From Symbiodinium microadriaticum (lineage: Eukaryota > Sar > Dinophyceae > Suessiales > Symbiodiniaceae), in the NCBI GenBank assembly GCA_001939145.1, contig LSRX01000531.1:167269-231268 (forward strand): DNA of 64,000 nt, in the 5' to 3' direction. The notes beneath the pieces were generated by a model that did no database searches, was not told the origin of the DNA, and saw nothing but the letters and a program-made list of their open reading frames with translations. Below are positions 46,507-58,353 of this stretch, piece by piece (position 1 is the stretch's first letter; the number at the start of each line of letters is the position of its first letter). The translations under genes and the position numbers were made by a program.

Positions 46507-47240
46507 ATTCGGAGGTGCTCCTGAGTGCAGCCGTGGCCTCGGCTTATGCCACGTTCCCCCTGAAGAGTCAAGCCATGGGCCTCTCACATACCCAGCGGGC
46601 CGAGGCTTGACTTGCATAGCTGCGCAGCAGTGAGTACACAGAACGACGGCAACTGTCCTACTTTTCAGCAGGTGCTCTCTGCATATCCCCTACTTTACCT
46701 GGCTATGCTTTTCCCTGCTGGCGCAGTCTGTGACAGGTCCGCAATTTGCTAGAAGGTTTTGAAAAGCCGTCGGGTCATCCCGGCATCCTGCTCGGCAGGA
46801 TTGAGGGGGCACGACTGGCAATGGCGCTGGGCTTGGCAGGACTGGCCATCAGTGTTTGTGCGACTGGGCTTGAAGCACAAGTGCAGCACCTATTGAGAAG
46901 AATCGTTTCATCGACCTAAGGGTTTTGGATACTCCACTTCTCTGGTGATGCTGGGCATGATGCGCAGTGCGCAGGGTGCCTTGCCACAGCTTTCCTTACC
47001 ACTTTCCCTTGTTTGTCATGAGTTTGCTTTGCACGTGTTGCAGTTTCCAGTCATTTACAATAGCCGCACAACAACCACAAGCGGAGAAAGTCGAGACGCG
47101 GCAGCAACACTAGCAGCGATTGGGACGACAGCGACGGCGACAAGCCGACTAGGACGACGACTCGACATAACGACGACACTTGACGACACTAGCAAAAGCG
47201 ACACCACTGCCGCCGGCAGCCACCACCACGGCCACCACCA

Positions 47241-47271
<31 letters not shown>

Positions 47272-50200
47272 CAACAAGGTCGCGCGCCCGTAGCGGATGC
47301 GACGCTGTGTTTTCGGACATCGAAAACACCGTCCCCACCGACAAAGTTGCAGTCAGCACGCGGGGGAGGGGGGGGAAGTGATAAGGCCTTTTGAAATGGC
47401 GATTGTATTTTTTGTTTGTTTTCTGGAAAATAGGTTTTTTTTTAACAGGGTTTTGGACATATTGGCGTGGAAAAGTGGGCCCAAAAAGGGCGTTTAAAAG
47501 ATTAGTTTTCTTTGGCGCCGGTCGGTTTGAGCAGTTTCTCGCGGCTTCAGGTAAAATATGTTTTCGCATGGTACTTTTGCACATGGAGTGATTCCACTTG
47601 GCCGATGTCGTGCTGGCTTGCACGAAGCGCACAAATCTGAAAATGTGTGACCCGCCCGAGTTTGCGCAAACGCTTGAGTGGACGTTATCATGGTTGGCCC
47701 ATTCATGCTTTGAATTCATGGGTGGAGTATGAGTGGACGTTATCATGGTTGGCCCATTCATGCTCTGCGGGAATGGATGGGGTCTGAGTGGATGTTATCA
47801 CGGTTGGCCCATGGATGCTCTGAGGGGACGTTATCATGGTTGGCCCATGGATGCTCCGCGTTCATGGATGGAGTCTAAGTGGACGTGATCATGGTTGGCC
47901 CAGTCATGCTCTGCGGGAACGGATGGGGTCTGAGTGGATGTTATCATGGTTGGCCCATGGATGCTCTGCCTTAGTCTGAGTGGACGTTATCATGGGTGGC
48001 TCATTCATGCTTTGCGGGAACGGACGGCTTCTGAGTGGGACGTTATCATGGTTGGCCCATGGATGCTCTGCGTTCATGGGTGGAGTCTGGGTGGGCATTA
48101 TCATGGTTGGGCCTTGGCTGCGTGGGGTCGGATGGAGGGTGAGTGACTTTATCATGGTTGGGCCATGGATGGATGCTCTGCGGTGACGGAAGGGGTCGTG
48201 TTACCCCGCCCCCCCCCCCCCCCCCTTTCCAAGGGCCTGACAGGACGGAAACACAGCCGCTACCAGCAACAGCAACAACAACAACAACAGTATGTACAAC
48301 CGGGACCACGGCAGCCTGCAACGACATCCTGCAATCACACCACCGCGACTAACTGACTAATTGAAAAAAGCAGCAATAAGCTAGTCCCGGCCGGGCAGAT
48401 GCTCATGTTAAGGGCAGTTCGTTCAGCACATGTGGACACTCGGATCGTATTTCGATGTCTTTGTGTTCCCCACCTGCCAGCATGCAGGCGGCAGGCTGCC
48501 CTGTAGGACGCCAAAGCCGGAATTAAGCCTGCCTGCGATATTTGCATAAGGCCTAGCCAGCTCGGCGGCGGACGTTTCCTCAGCAGCATTGGTGGCCGCT
48601 GTAGCAGGGACGAGGCAGGGCAATCGGTTACCGTGGTATCAAATGCAACATAATGCAACCTAATTTAGATAATCTTCACAGGCTGGGCTACATGGAAGGT
48701 GTTCTGGAGTCCTGCGAAGCTTTGGGTTGGATCCTGGGACCACCCATAGGCCAGGGATCCGGACAGGACTGCAGGCAGCTCCCTGGCGAATGCTAATCCA
48801 TCGAAGGTGCCTTCTTGTACGACTCTGTGGGCTTTGCTGCGGCCAACTGCATTTGGGGTCTACTGGCCGCTGGTCTTGTCGCGCCTGTCTTACACCTGGC
48901 CACACCGGGTGTATGCAAGCTGCTCGAGGCAGGGTTGCTCCGGTGCAGGGTCAGTCATCTTGGGAGTTGCCTGACATTGAATGCAACTTGCAAGGAAGAG
49001 CCTGAGTCCGCAGATAACGGAGAAGTTCAAACTGATGCAGACCTGGTGAGTGGCTCGCCACTTTCGGACTGCCTCAAGACCTTTCTGCAGGAACCCTGGT
49101 AAGGCCATCGGAGAAGCACAATTATGCTGGTGAGATCTAGAAAGGGGGTGGCTATCACACCGTGAGCACTTGCCAGCCGAGGTTATGCAAGGCTTCTGAT
49201 CCGCCTGTCTGCACAGGGAAGCCCAATTTTTGCCTACGGTGCCATACTCACTTCAGATTCCAAGCATCTTGGACCTTGGTACTGCTGGAAGTGTCAGGTG
49301 CTTGCAGCGGCGCCATGTACTCCGGGCTGGCATTGCACAACAGGGCCATAGGAACTCAGAGGAGCGCCTTACTTCAGTTGCTGGTGGCCGTCAGCTACCT
49401 TGTTGCTGCAGCTTGGCGGCAGTTCCATCTTCGCACAAAATGTTCGACCTGTATTCCAAAATGGCCCACGGGCCCTGTCAGATGTACAATCTAAAGTCGA
49501 AACATGCTACTAGCTAGCAAAGACGTCGAGGCACCGGTGGTGGGCAGACAGTGCGATGAATGTGCAGGAGACGGCATGATTTGGCTCCCTTGTGAAACGA
49601 AAGATCTCAGAGAATGTTTTGCTGTTGGGAGGAGATTGGGCGGCCTTGAGCAAGAAGCTGGCTATGGGCTGGGCCATTCTGTGGTTGGCCTGCAAATGTG
49701 GCCGCAAAACCGAAGCCAAAGTTGCGTGGAGTTGTGTTCCAAGGTTCGTGGGTTTTGGTCTCCTGGCGACGGATGCTGGCATACCCAGCATGGCGCTGGG
49801 CTTGCTTCTCCTGGGCTTGGGGGAGGCCTTCGTCTTACTCCCTTCGTATCCCAGATTAACTTTGGAATGCCCTCACCGTCCCGGGCAGCTTTGATGCACT
49901 GGCACCATGGACATTCCGGTCATATGGCTTTCCCTTGTAGCCAGCAGATAGAGAGCCTTCGGTGGACAACAACAGGAGGGGCTTCATTCGCCGACTCCCA
50001 GTCTGATTTCTGTGTTTCTTTGTTGAGTCAGCAAGCCCCACGGTTCATCTCAGGTTGGTATCTGCCGTGTTCAACGGGATGTGGGCCCTTGGTCAGGCCT
50101 GTAAGTCATTGAACAGCTGTTGCTCTTGAGCTGAATGTAAACGAACTGCCTGGCAGGCAGAATGTAGATACGCAGTAAGACTAGGGCACTGGCCATCACT

Positions 50201-50799
50201 GGCCGGATCTTCTTTCGTGCATATTCTTGAAAGCTTGGACACATCCACCGCTTGCTCGCAAGAGGCCTCCGGGCCATTCATCTTGGCGTTGGTCTCCTGG
50301 TCGCAGGCCCATTCGGGCAATCGGTGTAAGACGTTCCTGCAGGTTTTTACTTGATGTTGAGGGTAAGGCATTATGGTGAGCAAAAGTTTGTTGTCCCGGA
50401 GCTTAAGACATCAAGGATTGAAGCCTGCACACTGGGCAGAGCTTCTCAAAGGCAACCAATCCTTCCAGGAATCATTCTTCGGCTGCAGGAAGTATGGGAG
50501 GAAGAGGGGGAGGAGCGGGCCCCTTTACTAACCGACAGACAGTAATTATGCTCACAGCTGGAGAGCCAAAAGGTGAGACATCAAGCAGCAAGGTCCGATG
50601 TGATTCAATTCAGCAGTGTTTGCAATCATGGCGCAGCATGCGTTCAGCTTATGTGGGGTACCTGGCAATTACGATCGCATGCATCCCCCAGACGGGCCAG
50701 GGAGAAATTGAAATGGAGAAGGTGGACGCACAAAACCTGGAGAAGGAAGGGGCTCCGACTTTCGGTGAACAGTTCTCAGGGGGACCTGGTTGTCCTTAA
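46507..50799 (+). CDS. Major facilitator superfamily transporter, SLC18B1-like, at least eleven exons
   Basis: Twelve-helix transporter pieced from exons that join in phase, mostly AG|G at both edges. TM1 exon 46507/46515-46604 (ATFPLKSQAMGLSHTQRAE); 46672-46736 (VLSAYPLLYLAMLFPAGAVC, the MFS TM2 pattern); 46799-46880 (IEGARLAMALGLAGLAISVC); 46921-46975 (STSLVMLGMMRSAQ); 48557-48614 (SSAADVSSAALVAAVAGT); 48682-48755 (LGYMEGVLESCEALGWILG then PPIGQ, a signature loop); 48807 to about 49045 (AFLYDSVGFAA); about 49265-49420 (LALHNRAIGTQRSALLQLLV); about 49670-49850 (MALGLLLLGLGEAFVLLPS); 50054-50096 (LVSAVFNGMWALGQ); 50265 to about 50326 (ASGPFILALVSW); 50637-50799 (TM12 and acidic tail). Introns include a 40-nt and a 51-nt one and a 1,581-nt one full of repeats. 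The join between the 48.8-kb and 49.3-kb exons is unresolved, and the first exon is missing. Substrate unknown; relatives move polyamines or monoamines. Confidence 0.78.
47221..47278. repeat. CCA/CAG/CAA trinucleotide repeat
   Basis: Runs of CCA, then CAG (about eight units) and CAA (about five). It sits inside the large intron of the MFS gene, so it is not expected to be translated even though one frame stays open through it. Confidence 0.9.
47677..48199. repeat. Tandem satellite, about ten copies of a 37-56 bp unit
   Basis: Units begin GAGTGGACGTTATCATGG, continue TTGGCCCATGGATGCTCTG and often add GGAACGGATGGGGTCT or a TTCATGGATGGAGTCT variant. Copies start near 47677, 47730, 47786, 47823, 47878, 47931, 47978, 48033, 48089 and 48141. 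Long and short units alternate, and the core TTATCATGGTTGG is the best conserved part. It lies in the 1.58-kb MFS intron. Confidence 0.92.
48205..48290. repeat. Poly-C tract and CAA/CAG repeat
   Basis: A run of about 17 C (48209-48225) is followed, from 48264, by CAG and CAA triplets. Both follow directly after the satellite within the same intron. Confidence 0.9.
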
Positions 50800-52265
50800 C
50801 GGTGAGTTCACTACTGCAGAGAAACTCGGGCATCGAGCCGTCGCGTGTGCAGGCCGAGATCACAGCCAGCTGCCTGGCATTGTGCCTCAACGGCATCGGG
50901 TCGATTACGCTAAATGATGCATGCCAGTTGCGCGAGTCGAAATCCCAAATCCTCATGAAGCCAGTTTGCAAGATTGAATGTCTTGAAGCTGTCCGGAGAG
51001 AGACCCTGCTAGTTTCATCCTGGGGCCGTACAGCCTCGACCTCGACTAACACGCCGGCTTGAAACATATGAAAGCCCCTGCAGTGTGGTCTCCGCGGGAG
51101 TTTCTGCCTGGACTCCAGGTTGTCGTATGTTAGTGTTAGGCACTCGAGGAGGGATTTTGCAGAGAACCACCCCAGGGCAGGAGCGAGTCAAAGGGCTTGC
51201 GTTCTGTTGGTATGTGCACCTGTTTTCTACTTGCGCACTTGTGCATTGCCGACTTTATGTAAGTCATTTGCATCCTTGGATCAAATGACCCCGACTACGT
51301 TTTACTGCCTGGCCCGCGCACGAGACCTCGCCTGGCTAGTCCGACGTGTGAGAGCGTAAATAACACGCTCGATCTATAAATCTATCTGTCGAAAAATGAC
51401 GACATACCTCCCACTAGCCTGCATGGCTGCTTGCCTTGTCACATGATTCGAATGCCGCAGCAACCTGTTTTGCCCAGGATGCTGGCTGGCCTATTCGCCG
51501 CACTGTGGTTGGTGCAGAAGTGAAATGGGCTTCCATTCCAACAACTGCGCACATCTCGCCCTGCAAATTGGGCGTGATGCAGCTACACAAGCGCAGCGAT
51601 GGCAGGAGGAGAGAGCGGAGGCCAGCTACGAATGGCGCCAGCATGCCTGACCTCAGCTGAGGCATGAAGAACCCAGTCGAGGCATCGTCGAACCCAAGTG
51701 GAGTCTATAATAGACTCCGGCCACAACGGCGTACCACTGACTAGGCCAGACCCAAGGGTTGACGGACACCTGACCGAAGGCTCCGACCAAAGAACGTCCA
51801 AGCTGAGGTGGGTGCAACGACGAGGCCCTGCTGCGCAGGAAAAGAGATGCGGTTTGTACAGTAGCGCAGCAGGCATCTAAGTTATTCTAAGGTTTGCACC
51901 TCGACGGCCAGTAGCCGCGGCCGTGCTGCCATGAGAGTTGAGCCAAAAACCCCCCATTTTGCACGCTCCATGAGATCGGGCTTAGCTGCATGGGCTGGAG
52001 GGGCCGCGCTCAGCTCATGGAGGGTGCATTCCAGGCTATCGGGAAGCTTTCATGGGAATGTTTGAAGCTTGTGGCGAGGAGCCTTAGACTCGTCTGGTGT
52101 TTTTGGCCACGACCAGGGCCGAGCCTGTTTGCCTCTCGGTGCATGGGTGAAGGGCTCAGTGTCGGCTGTCCAGCTCAAGTTGCAGCGTTTGGCCACATAG
52201 TTCCAGTGATGCCGGGGCCACGCAGCGATAAACATGAGGCTCAACACCTTGAAGGGTCGAAAGCC
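50800..52265. other. Spacer between MFS and kinase genes
   Basis: No gene supported. The kinase frame is open upstream to 51990, but that part lacks family features. At 51938-51948 the minus strand carries eleven bases of the spliced-leader 3' part (TTTTGGCTCAA read on minus). Bases just before 52266 give the context gaaagccATGg for the kinase start. Confidence 0.45.
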
Positions 52266-54775
52266 ATGGCGACTCAGTCTTACGTTAAGGGGGAGGTCGT
52301 GGAAGTGTGGAGCAACTCCCTGAAGTCTTGGATTTCTGATGCTGTGGTCTTGGAGGCTCCGGACCGGGACTGCGTCATAGATGGTTACGCAATTCCTGCA
52401 GGTGCCGTCAAGGTGACATCTTTTGCTGGGACGAAGTGGATCCTGCCAGACCAAGTACCCTCTGCGCTGCGGAAGGTCCAGGGCGGCGACGTCCCGCCCT
52501 CCGAACCTCACTTGCCACCTCTGCCAGGTGCGAAGCCGGCGGAAGCGGCTAAACAGAAACCTGGCATGTGCAAGATGGGATGTGGTCGTCCAGTGCAGCC
52601 GGGCCTCACAAGAGGCATGAAGGCTTTTGACACCTGTTGCAAAAAGTGTGCACAGGGAAAGGGTGGTCACGATGCCAATTGCGGAGGTAGCACAGCAAAG
52701 CCTCTTGCAAGGTCGATCACCACTGAAATCGAAGACCCGCAAACTTGGTTGCTCGACCTGCTGTCTTCTGCGGACAGTTTCAATAAGTACTCCAGCAAGA
52801 TTGTAGCCACTGTCTCTGGAGATGCCGGCACACTAAGCGCGGCGCAAGCGCAAGACGCAGTGTCCAAGCACTTGCTGCGACCTATTGGTACAACCCTTCC
52901 GGTGGAAATGCGTGCTGCAGAGGATTGGGTCAGCAGACATGGCAAGGACGGAGTCTTGGATGTCCCGGCTTTCACGAAGCTAGCACATCAGATTCTGCAG
53001 GATCGAGTGCGAACTTGGTTCCCTGAGAAGCTGGTGGCGAAGACCCACAGCTTCGTCCGCCAGAACCCTGCGCGTGTTGAAGCTGTTTACGAGGTTGGCA
53101 AGCTCCTGGGCGAAGGAAGCTTCGGAAAGGTTTACACGGTGCAGCATCGCATTTCGGGTGAGTCCAGAGTGTGCAAGAAAATTGCAAAGCTTAAGGGTAA
53201 AGAGGGTATGAAAGTGGAAGAGATTCTACAAGAGATTGAGAGCATGGCCACACTTGACCACCCGAATGTCATCAAAGTCTACGAGTATTTTCAGGATAGG
53301 GACAGCGTGTCTCAGATCATGGAACCTTGCTATGGTGGGGAGCTACAAGATCGGATCAACGAAGTTTTCCAAAAAGGCAAACCTTGTTACTCAGAGGAGT
53401 TCGTGTGTGATGTCATGAAGCAAACGTTCCGAGCGCTGGCCTTCATGCACAGCCACAACTTCATGCACAAAGACCTCAAGCCACAGAACATCATGCTTGT
53501 CAGCAAGGATTCAGCTTCAATCAAGGTTATCGATTTTGGTCTGGCTGAGCTATTCGAGCCAGACCAGAAGCATTCCGACGCTTTTGGCGGCACGCTTCTG
53601 TACATGGCTCCAGAAGTTTTCAGGCTCAAGTTGGAGTTCAAGTCGGACATTTGGAGTGCCGGAGTCATTCACTACAACCTGATGACGGGAGACTACCCGT
53701 TTATGGCAGCATGGCCTTTGCCGAAAGGTAAGACCATGGAATGGTGGCAGACAGAGCTCACACGATCAATCTGTGAAGACAGCTTCCGGGACAACAAGCA
53801 CTTGAAGACATGGACCCCGGAAAGCAGAGACCTGATGCGCCAGACGCTAGAGAAGAGCGTGGCTTGCCTGAGCACAACCCAAGCCATCTGGGCCTAGGCT
53901 CCACCCCACAGACCGTAGAAGTAGGACTTGGTAGAGACGCCGCCTAGCCTACGGGCATGACCATCCCGGAAATCTGTTTGGGCAGCATGCGCAGAACTGC
54001 ACGACTTGAACCACTGAGGTAAGCAAGAGACCCGATGCAGCGGCATGCTTGGAGCATGCATGGTTCAAGAAGCACGAGACGGCTCCCCCTCCTCTCTCTG
54101 TTGGCATTACGCAATGCTTGGATGCGTATGCAGGGCAGCCAGAGTTGAAGAAGGCTGTCTTCCTTCTCATCGCGCATATGTGCACTGCACCGGCATTGAG
54201 TGAGCTGCGTGCCATCTTCACCCACTTCGACACCCTGAATCAGGGATGTTTGGTATCATCTGACTTTCGGGATGTCCTGTACAAGTCTGGAATGTCGCCC
54301 CTGCAAGTCGAACGCATAGTACATGCGCTGGATCAGGAGTGTCCTTTTCGCGCCTGGTGTTTTGTCGAAACACATAGCAGACGTACAAGTAGCGTAAGCC
54401 TTCCACAGAACAGTCGAAATGCGGCAACTTCACTTCCACCATTCATGTCTTGGGCAGGATCGCAGCGGGACGGTGACGTGGACGGAGTTCATTGCGGGAG
54501 CTTTGTGCGTCAGTGTTTGTGGCAACAAGCGGTTGGTAGAAGCTGCTTTCGCCGTTTTCGACAAAGACGCTGACGGCAAGGTTTCCCAGTCTGATTTTGA
54601 AGACATGTTTGCAAAAGGCGATGTGGAGGCCTTGTGGAGAAAGCATTTGCCGCGCGAGCTGCAGTTCATGGGCGATGCTGGCGCTGACGGAAAATACCTG
54701 AAGGAACAGTTCGTGCAGTACATGGGGAGGAGAATGCAGGTTACTTCGGGTGATGCTCTGGCAGCTGTGAAATGA
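52266..54775 (+). CDS. Calcium-dependent protein kinase with Tudor-like and Cys/His N-terminal modules
   Basis: Three exons, 742 residues: 52266-53858, 54019-54336 and 54458-54775. Intron 1 (160 nt) is GT-AG; intron 2 (121 nt) has donor CAG|GA. Residues about 4-70 look like an SH3/Tudor barrel (VKGEVVEVWSNSLKSWISDA). Residues about 100-140 hold a Cys/His cluster (CKMGCGRPV, then TCCKKCAQGKGGHDANC). The kinase domain starts at GEGSFGKV (about 282), with the lysine in VCKKI (about 304), the catalytic loop HKDLKPQN (about 401; Lys replaces the usual Arg of HRD), DFGLAE (about 423) and APEVF. Exon 2 continues SKRPDAAACLEHAWF as in CDPKs. EF-hand 2 (DQDRSGTVTWTE, split by intron 2) and EF-hand 3 (DKDADGKVSQSD) look able to bind calcium; hands 1 and 4 are degenerate. 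A calcium-triggered Ser/Thr kinase. Confidence 0.92.
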
Positions 54776-57700
54776 TATGGACGCGAAATCCATTGTAGCC
54801 ACGCTGTCTGTCATGTTTCACGCATCATGCAAGTGAGCTCCAAGAACAACACCCCAGGTATGTGTCGCTCGTTTGCCGTGTAAGCTTCAGCTCACTTGCG
54901 GGCTAATGTACACGCAGAACTTGCGGGCAACCAAGCCAGATGCCAGTACACTTCGGCATGTGCTGTGCAAGCACCACGGAGCACAGAGCACAGATTTAAG
55001 AACCGAAGTTAGCACGAGGGCGCGTGACTTTGCATCCCTGAGCGGCATGCAGTAATGTGCAGGAGACGTGCCAAAGCAATTTCGTAACTCGGGCGAGAGA
55101 TCTGACTGCTACGCTGCTACACGCTTGGAAGCCTCGTTGCAAGCCCCAGGTGAGCCTGCGCTACGAGAGCGCATAGCCGCGTTGCAAGCTTAGTATTGTT
55201 TTGAGCAAGAAGGCTTTCGTTTATTCAAACATGGCCCCTGCCTGCGCACAGAAACACTGATCATCCTTTTGTCAGGTCAGGTGGCTGGCAAGTCACAAAG
55301 CAGCTTGGGAGAGGCGAGCTCGATTGTAGCGTTGAGCGACTCAAGAAGTCAATTCACAGAAGCCATAGAACGAAGCTGGTCACACTGGACTTTGAGGCCC
55401 CAAAGCAAACCAGGATTGCATCTTGAGGGTTTTGACAGGGACGCAAAACATGGCTGCTGCGACCGCCGACATCATGTTCAAAGCCACCTTTCACCTCCGT
55501 CGTGAAGCGAGTTTGGCATGACACAGAACTGAAGAAACGCGCGTGGATCTTACAGCAGACGAGCGATGCAGATCGTCGCCCGGAAGGAAGCCTTAAACCA
55601 AAAAGAGAAAAGGTGGCAATCCGCAGCCCACCAGCTTATTGGAATCGATGTGTTCAAGAAGAAGACGTGTTTCCAATCAGAGAGGCAGTGTGCGCAAACA
55701 CAAGACAAGCAAGATCGGGCTCAGAAGCGGAAGGTTGCTGATCTCTTGGAGTCACGTCAGTTCAATCACCGACTGCCCGTGCAAAGGGATTCGATCTTTA
55801 GATCACGCATTTCAGGGTTCAGGACTGATGTCCCTTGACTAGGTAGCTAAAGTCTCCCACCACAGCACACCATGACAGATTGGACATGACATAGACCACA
55901 GATCCCCACACAGCCTCCGGTCTGCTGCCGTGCTTCGGAAAGCAGTTCTTTCACGATATCATGATATGACATCACAAGCGAAGAGAAGGGTCTCCCTCGC
56001 ATTGCGGCAGGCCAGTATGGAACCGCATATCTCGTGTCCTGGGACGAGGAGAAATGTGGAGAAGAGCGCCAGGCCCTGAATGGCTGTAGTGCCTGATTGC
56101 AGCTTCTTCGGCTTCCAAGACCTTGACCCAAAATTGACTGATTGCTGTTGCCGTGACGGGATTCGTTGATGGCTCGATGCTTGGGCACTGCTCAGGAAAG
56201 GGCCAGTACAAAGATGGAGACCAGGCAGCGACTAGCTGTGCCAGCTGGACACCCGGTATTTGCGAAGGGTTGCTCCTTGTACCAAGAGGCTGTCGCCAAA
56301 GTGGTGGGGCTCGAGTTCCTTCCGGAGAAGGCAGTCCATGAATCAAGCTGCATCTTCTCAGTGCCTGTAAGCCGTAATCCATGCAACACTCATGTCGCAC
56401 TTCTCGTTTTGCGGAATACTTGTCCCTGCCGCGTAATCTTCCACCAACGAACATGCGCCTCGGTTGCCACCAAAAGCTTTGCGTGTGAACTCTTTGCTTG
56501 TGACAAGAGCTCGGTGTGAGGAGCACAACTTCGCCTTCCAGGAAGTGGAGCTCATGAGGGCTCTGCGAGGAACTTACTCGGTCGCTGGCACAGGAGCACC
56601 CAGCAGGACAGGTATTACATGGTAAGAGGGATTACATTACATGGCATTACATGGTATTAAAATCAGAATTGCAACTTTCAGATGACGCTTTCGCCACCGG
56701 CAACCGTCGGGGTTGATAGGCTGATGCGTTCACGCTTTGCGGTTTTCCCGCGCTCCTGCTCAGCCATCAGAGGCGCCATCCGCATATCGTGGCACTCCGA
56801 GACCATTTTCTGACAGAGGCCCTGGTAGCCGGACGTCGAGTGGAGACGTGCTTCGAAGAGCACAGATCCCTTTTTTGTCAGGCCAGCTTAGAGCTCGTCA
56901 TAGCTGGTGCCCTAGATTCAGGATGTTCACACCTTCCACCTTTTCACGATGACCTTGGAACCAAGTCGCCAAATTCTCAAGCGACAGCTGCTCCTTCATC
57001 TCCTTCTCTGACGTCATGGATCATATCAACGTTCCTGCTTACACATCGTTTGTTTGTTTCCCCGGCTCCTTAGCCAGGCTGGGGTCCAGACTTTGGGATG
57101 GGGTAGCACTCCTGTGCACGTTGATTTGTCTTTTCTTCGACTCTTTCTTCGTCAGTCGTCCGAATGCGTTGGCCAAAGACACTCGCGTCATGTTGCTGCG
57201 TCGCCTCTTGTGGTTGGTGCCAGAGAATCTGATAGTTTAATCTGATAATCATGTCCCACTCGGCGGCGGTAAAATCGGCCAATGGCCCTTAGGTGCACAT
57301 AAGAATAAGATCAGACCATGAAATCGACTCGAGATATTCAGCCGACACTCGTCATGATAGTGGATCGTCGGGAGCGCGAGACCTCTGCGATCCCAACGAA
57401 CGATCACCGTCTACACAGAAAAATAACGATAATGCAACTACATCTCTTCTTTGCGTTGGATCTTACGTGGATTCTGGAATGGCATGTGACGTTAATTGGT
57501 GACGAAGTTCTGAGATAGATCTTCATCGCACGTGGAGGCATGCAGCGGTCTCACAGGCCTCTCAGACATGGCGGTGTTCTTCGCAGGATAGACAAGTCTG
57601 GAAAGTACAAAACTGCCATTGGAAGAAAACGAGTTTCGCTTACAACTGTTGTGCAGCGTAACCTGTCGTGGCTTGCTTTGAGACAGCAGGGTCGGAGACT

Positions 57701-58353
57701 GTGTGGGGAAACTCAGATCTTTGCGAATTTGAAAGGGGAAAGACCACGTTGCACGAGAGAGTGATTCTGTAACTTTTTCGGGCAGGTTGTTAAGATGTCG
57801 CAGCTTGCACACATGTACAGGGACAGAGACAATGTGTAAGCCTTTTAAGGAGTCTCAAAAATACTATGCAAGTCCAAGTTCGAACAGGGAGTCGAAAGTT
57901 CCGGTACGCAACTTATGTTTGAAGTTGTTGGCTGCTCGAGTTTGGGATGTTGCTTCCATGACGGAACCGATTTTTTTATAATGGTTTCAGTCGGGCGACT
58001 TCGGGATGACTTCTCTACCTCGGCCGAGTGGTCGGGCTCGTTCTAACTGGGTGTTCCGTTGCAGGTTCATTCTTGTCGGACAGAGTCTTCTTTCCGTGTT
58101 TGCTTCTCTGATCGACCCCTTGTCGAGACAAAGTGCCTTCTGGTGTGCGGTTCAAGTTTGGCCTGACCCAGCCAATTCACGAACTTTGCTGTTCGGTGAT
58201 GGTGACGTGATATTGAAGATTATTGAACCGCTCGACGGACAACACGGAATCAGTATCCTCCTACCAAGCGCTCGCTTCCACTACTCCGCTTGAACCGATC
58301 CCGAACGAAGCATCCGAGCTCGACAGGGATGGCTTGGAATTTGCGTTACTGAG
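54776..58353. other. Spacer, probably holding unseen N-terminal exons of the NEK-like kinase
   Basis: No firm gene. A block at about 56520-56563 reads EEHNFAFQEVELMRALRG, which resembles the alpha-C helix of a kinase N-lobe and could be an upstream exon of the NEK-like gene. The frame 55566-55838 (MQIVARKEALNQKEKRW, lysine-rich) is unassigned. A short ATTACATGG-type repeat is at about 56606-56660. Confidence 0.35.
56606..56660. repeat. Short ATTACATGG repeat
   Basis: Four imperfect copies of ATTACATGG (two with inserted or missing bases) in about 50 bases. Confidence 0.75.

Noticed and set aside
46945-47394. 149-residue ORF through the CAG/CAA repeat as a polyglutamine protein
   Set aside because: Its first codons are an MFS exon, and the rest is repeat-rich intron that ends at a plausible acceptor at 48556.
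47904-48155. ORFs with repeated GPTMIMPTQ-like peptides on both strands
   Set aside because: They are by-products of the tandem satellite, whose unit lengths are not consistently multiples of three.
51990-52265. 92-codon N-terminal extension of the kinase frame
   Set aside because: No domain similarity, while ATG 52266 has a strong context and directly precedes the Tudor-like module.
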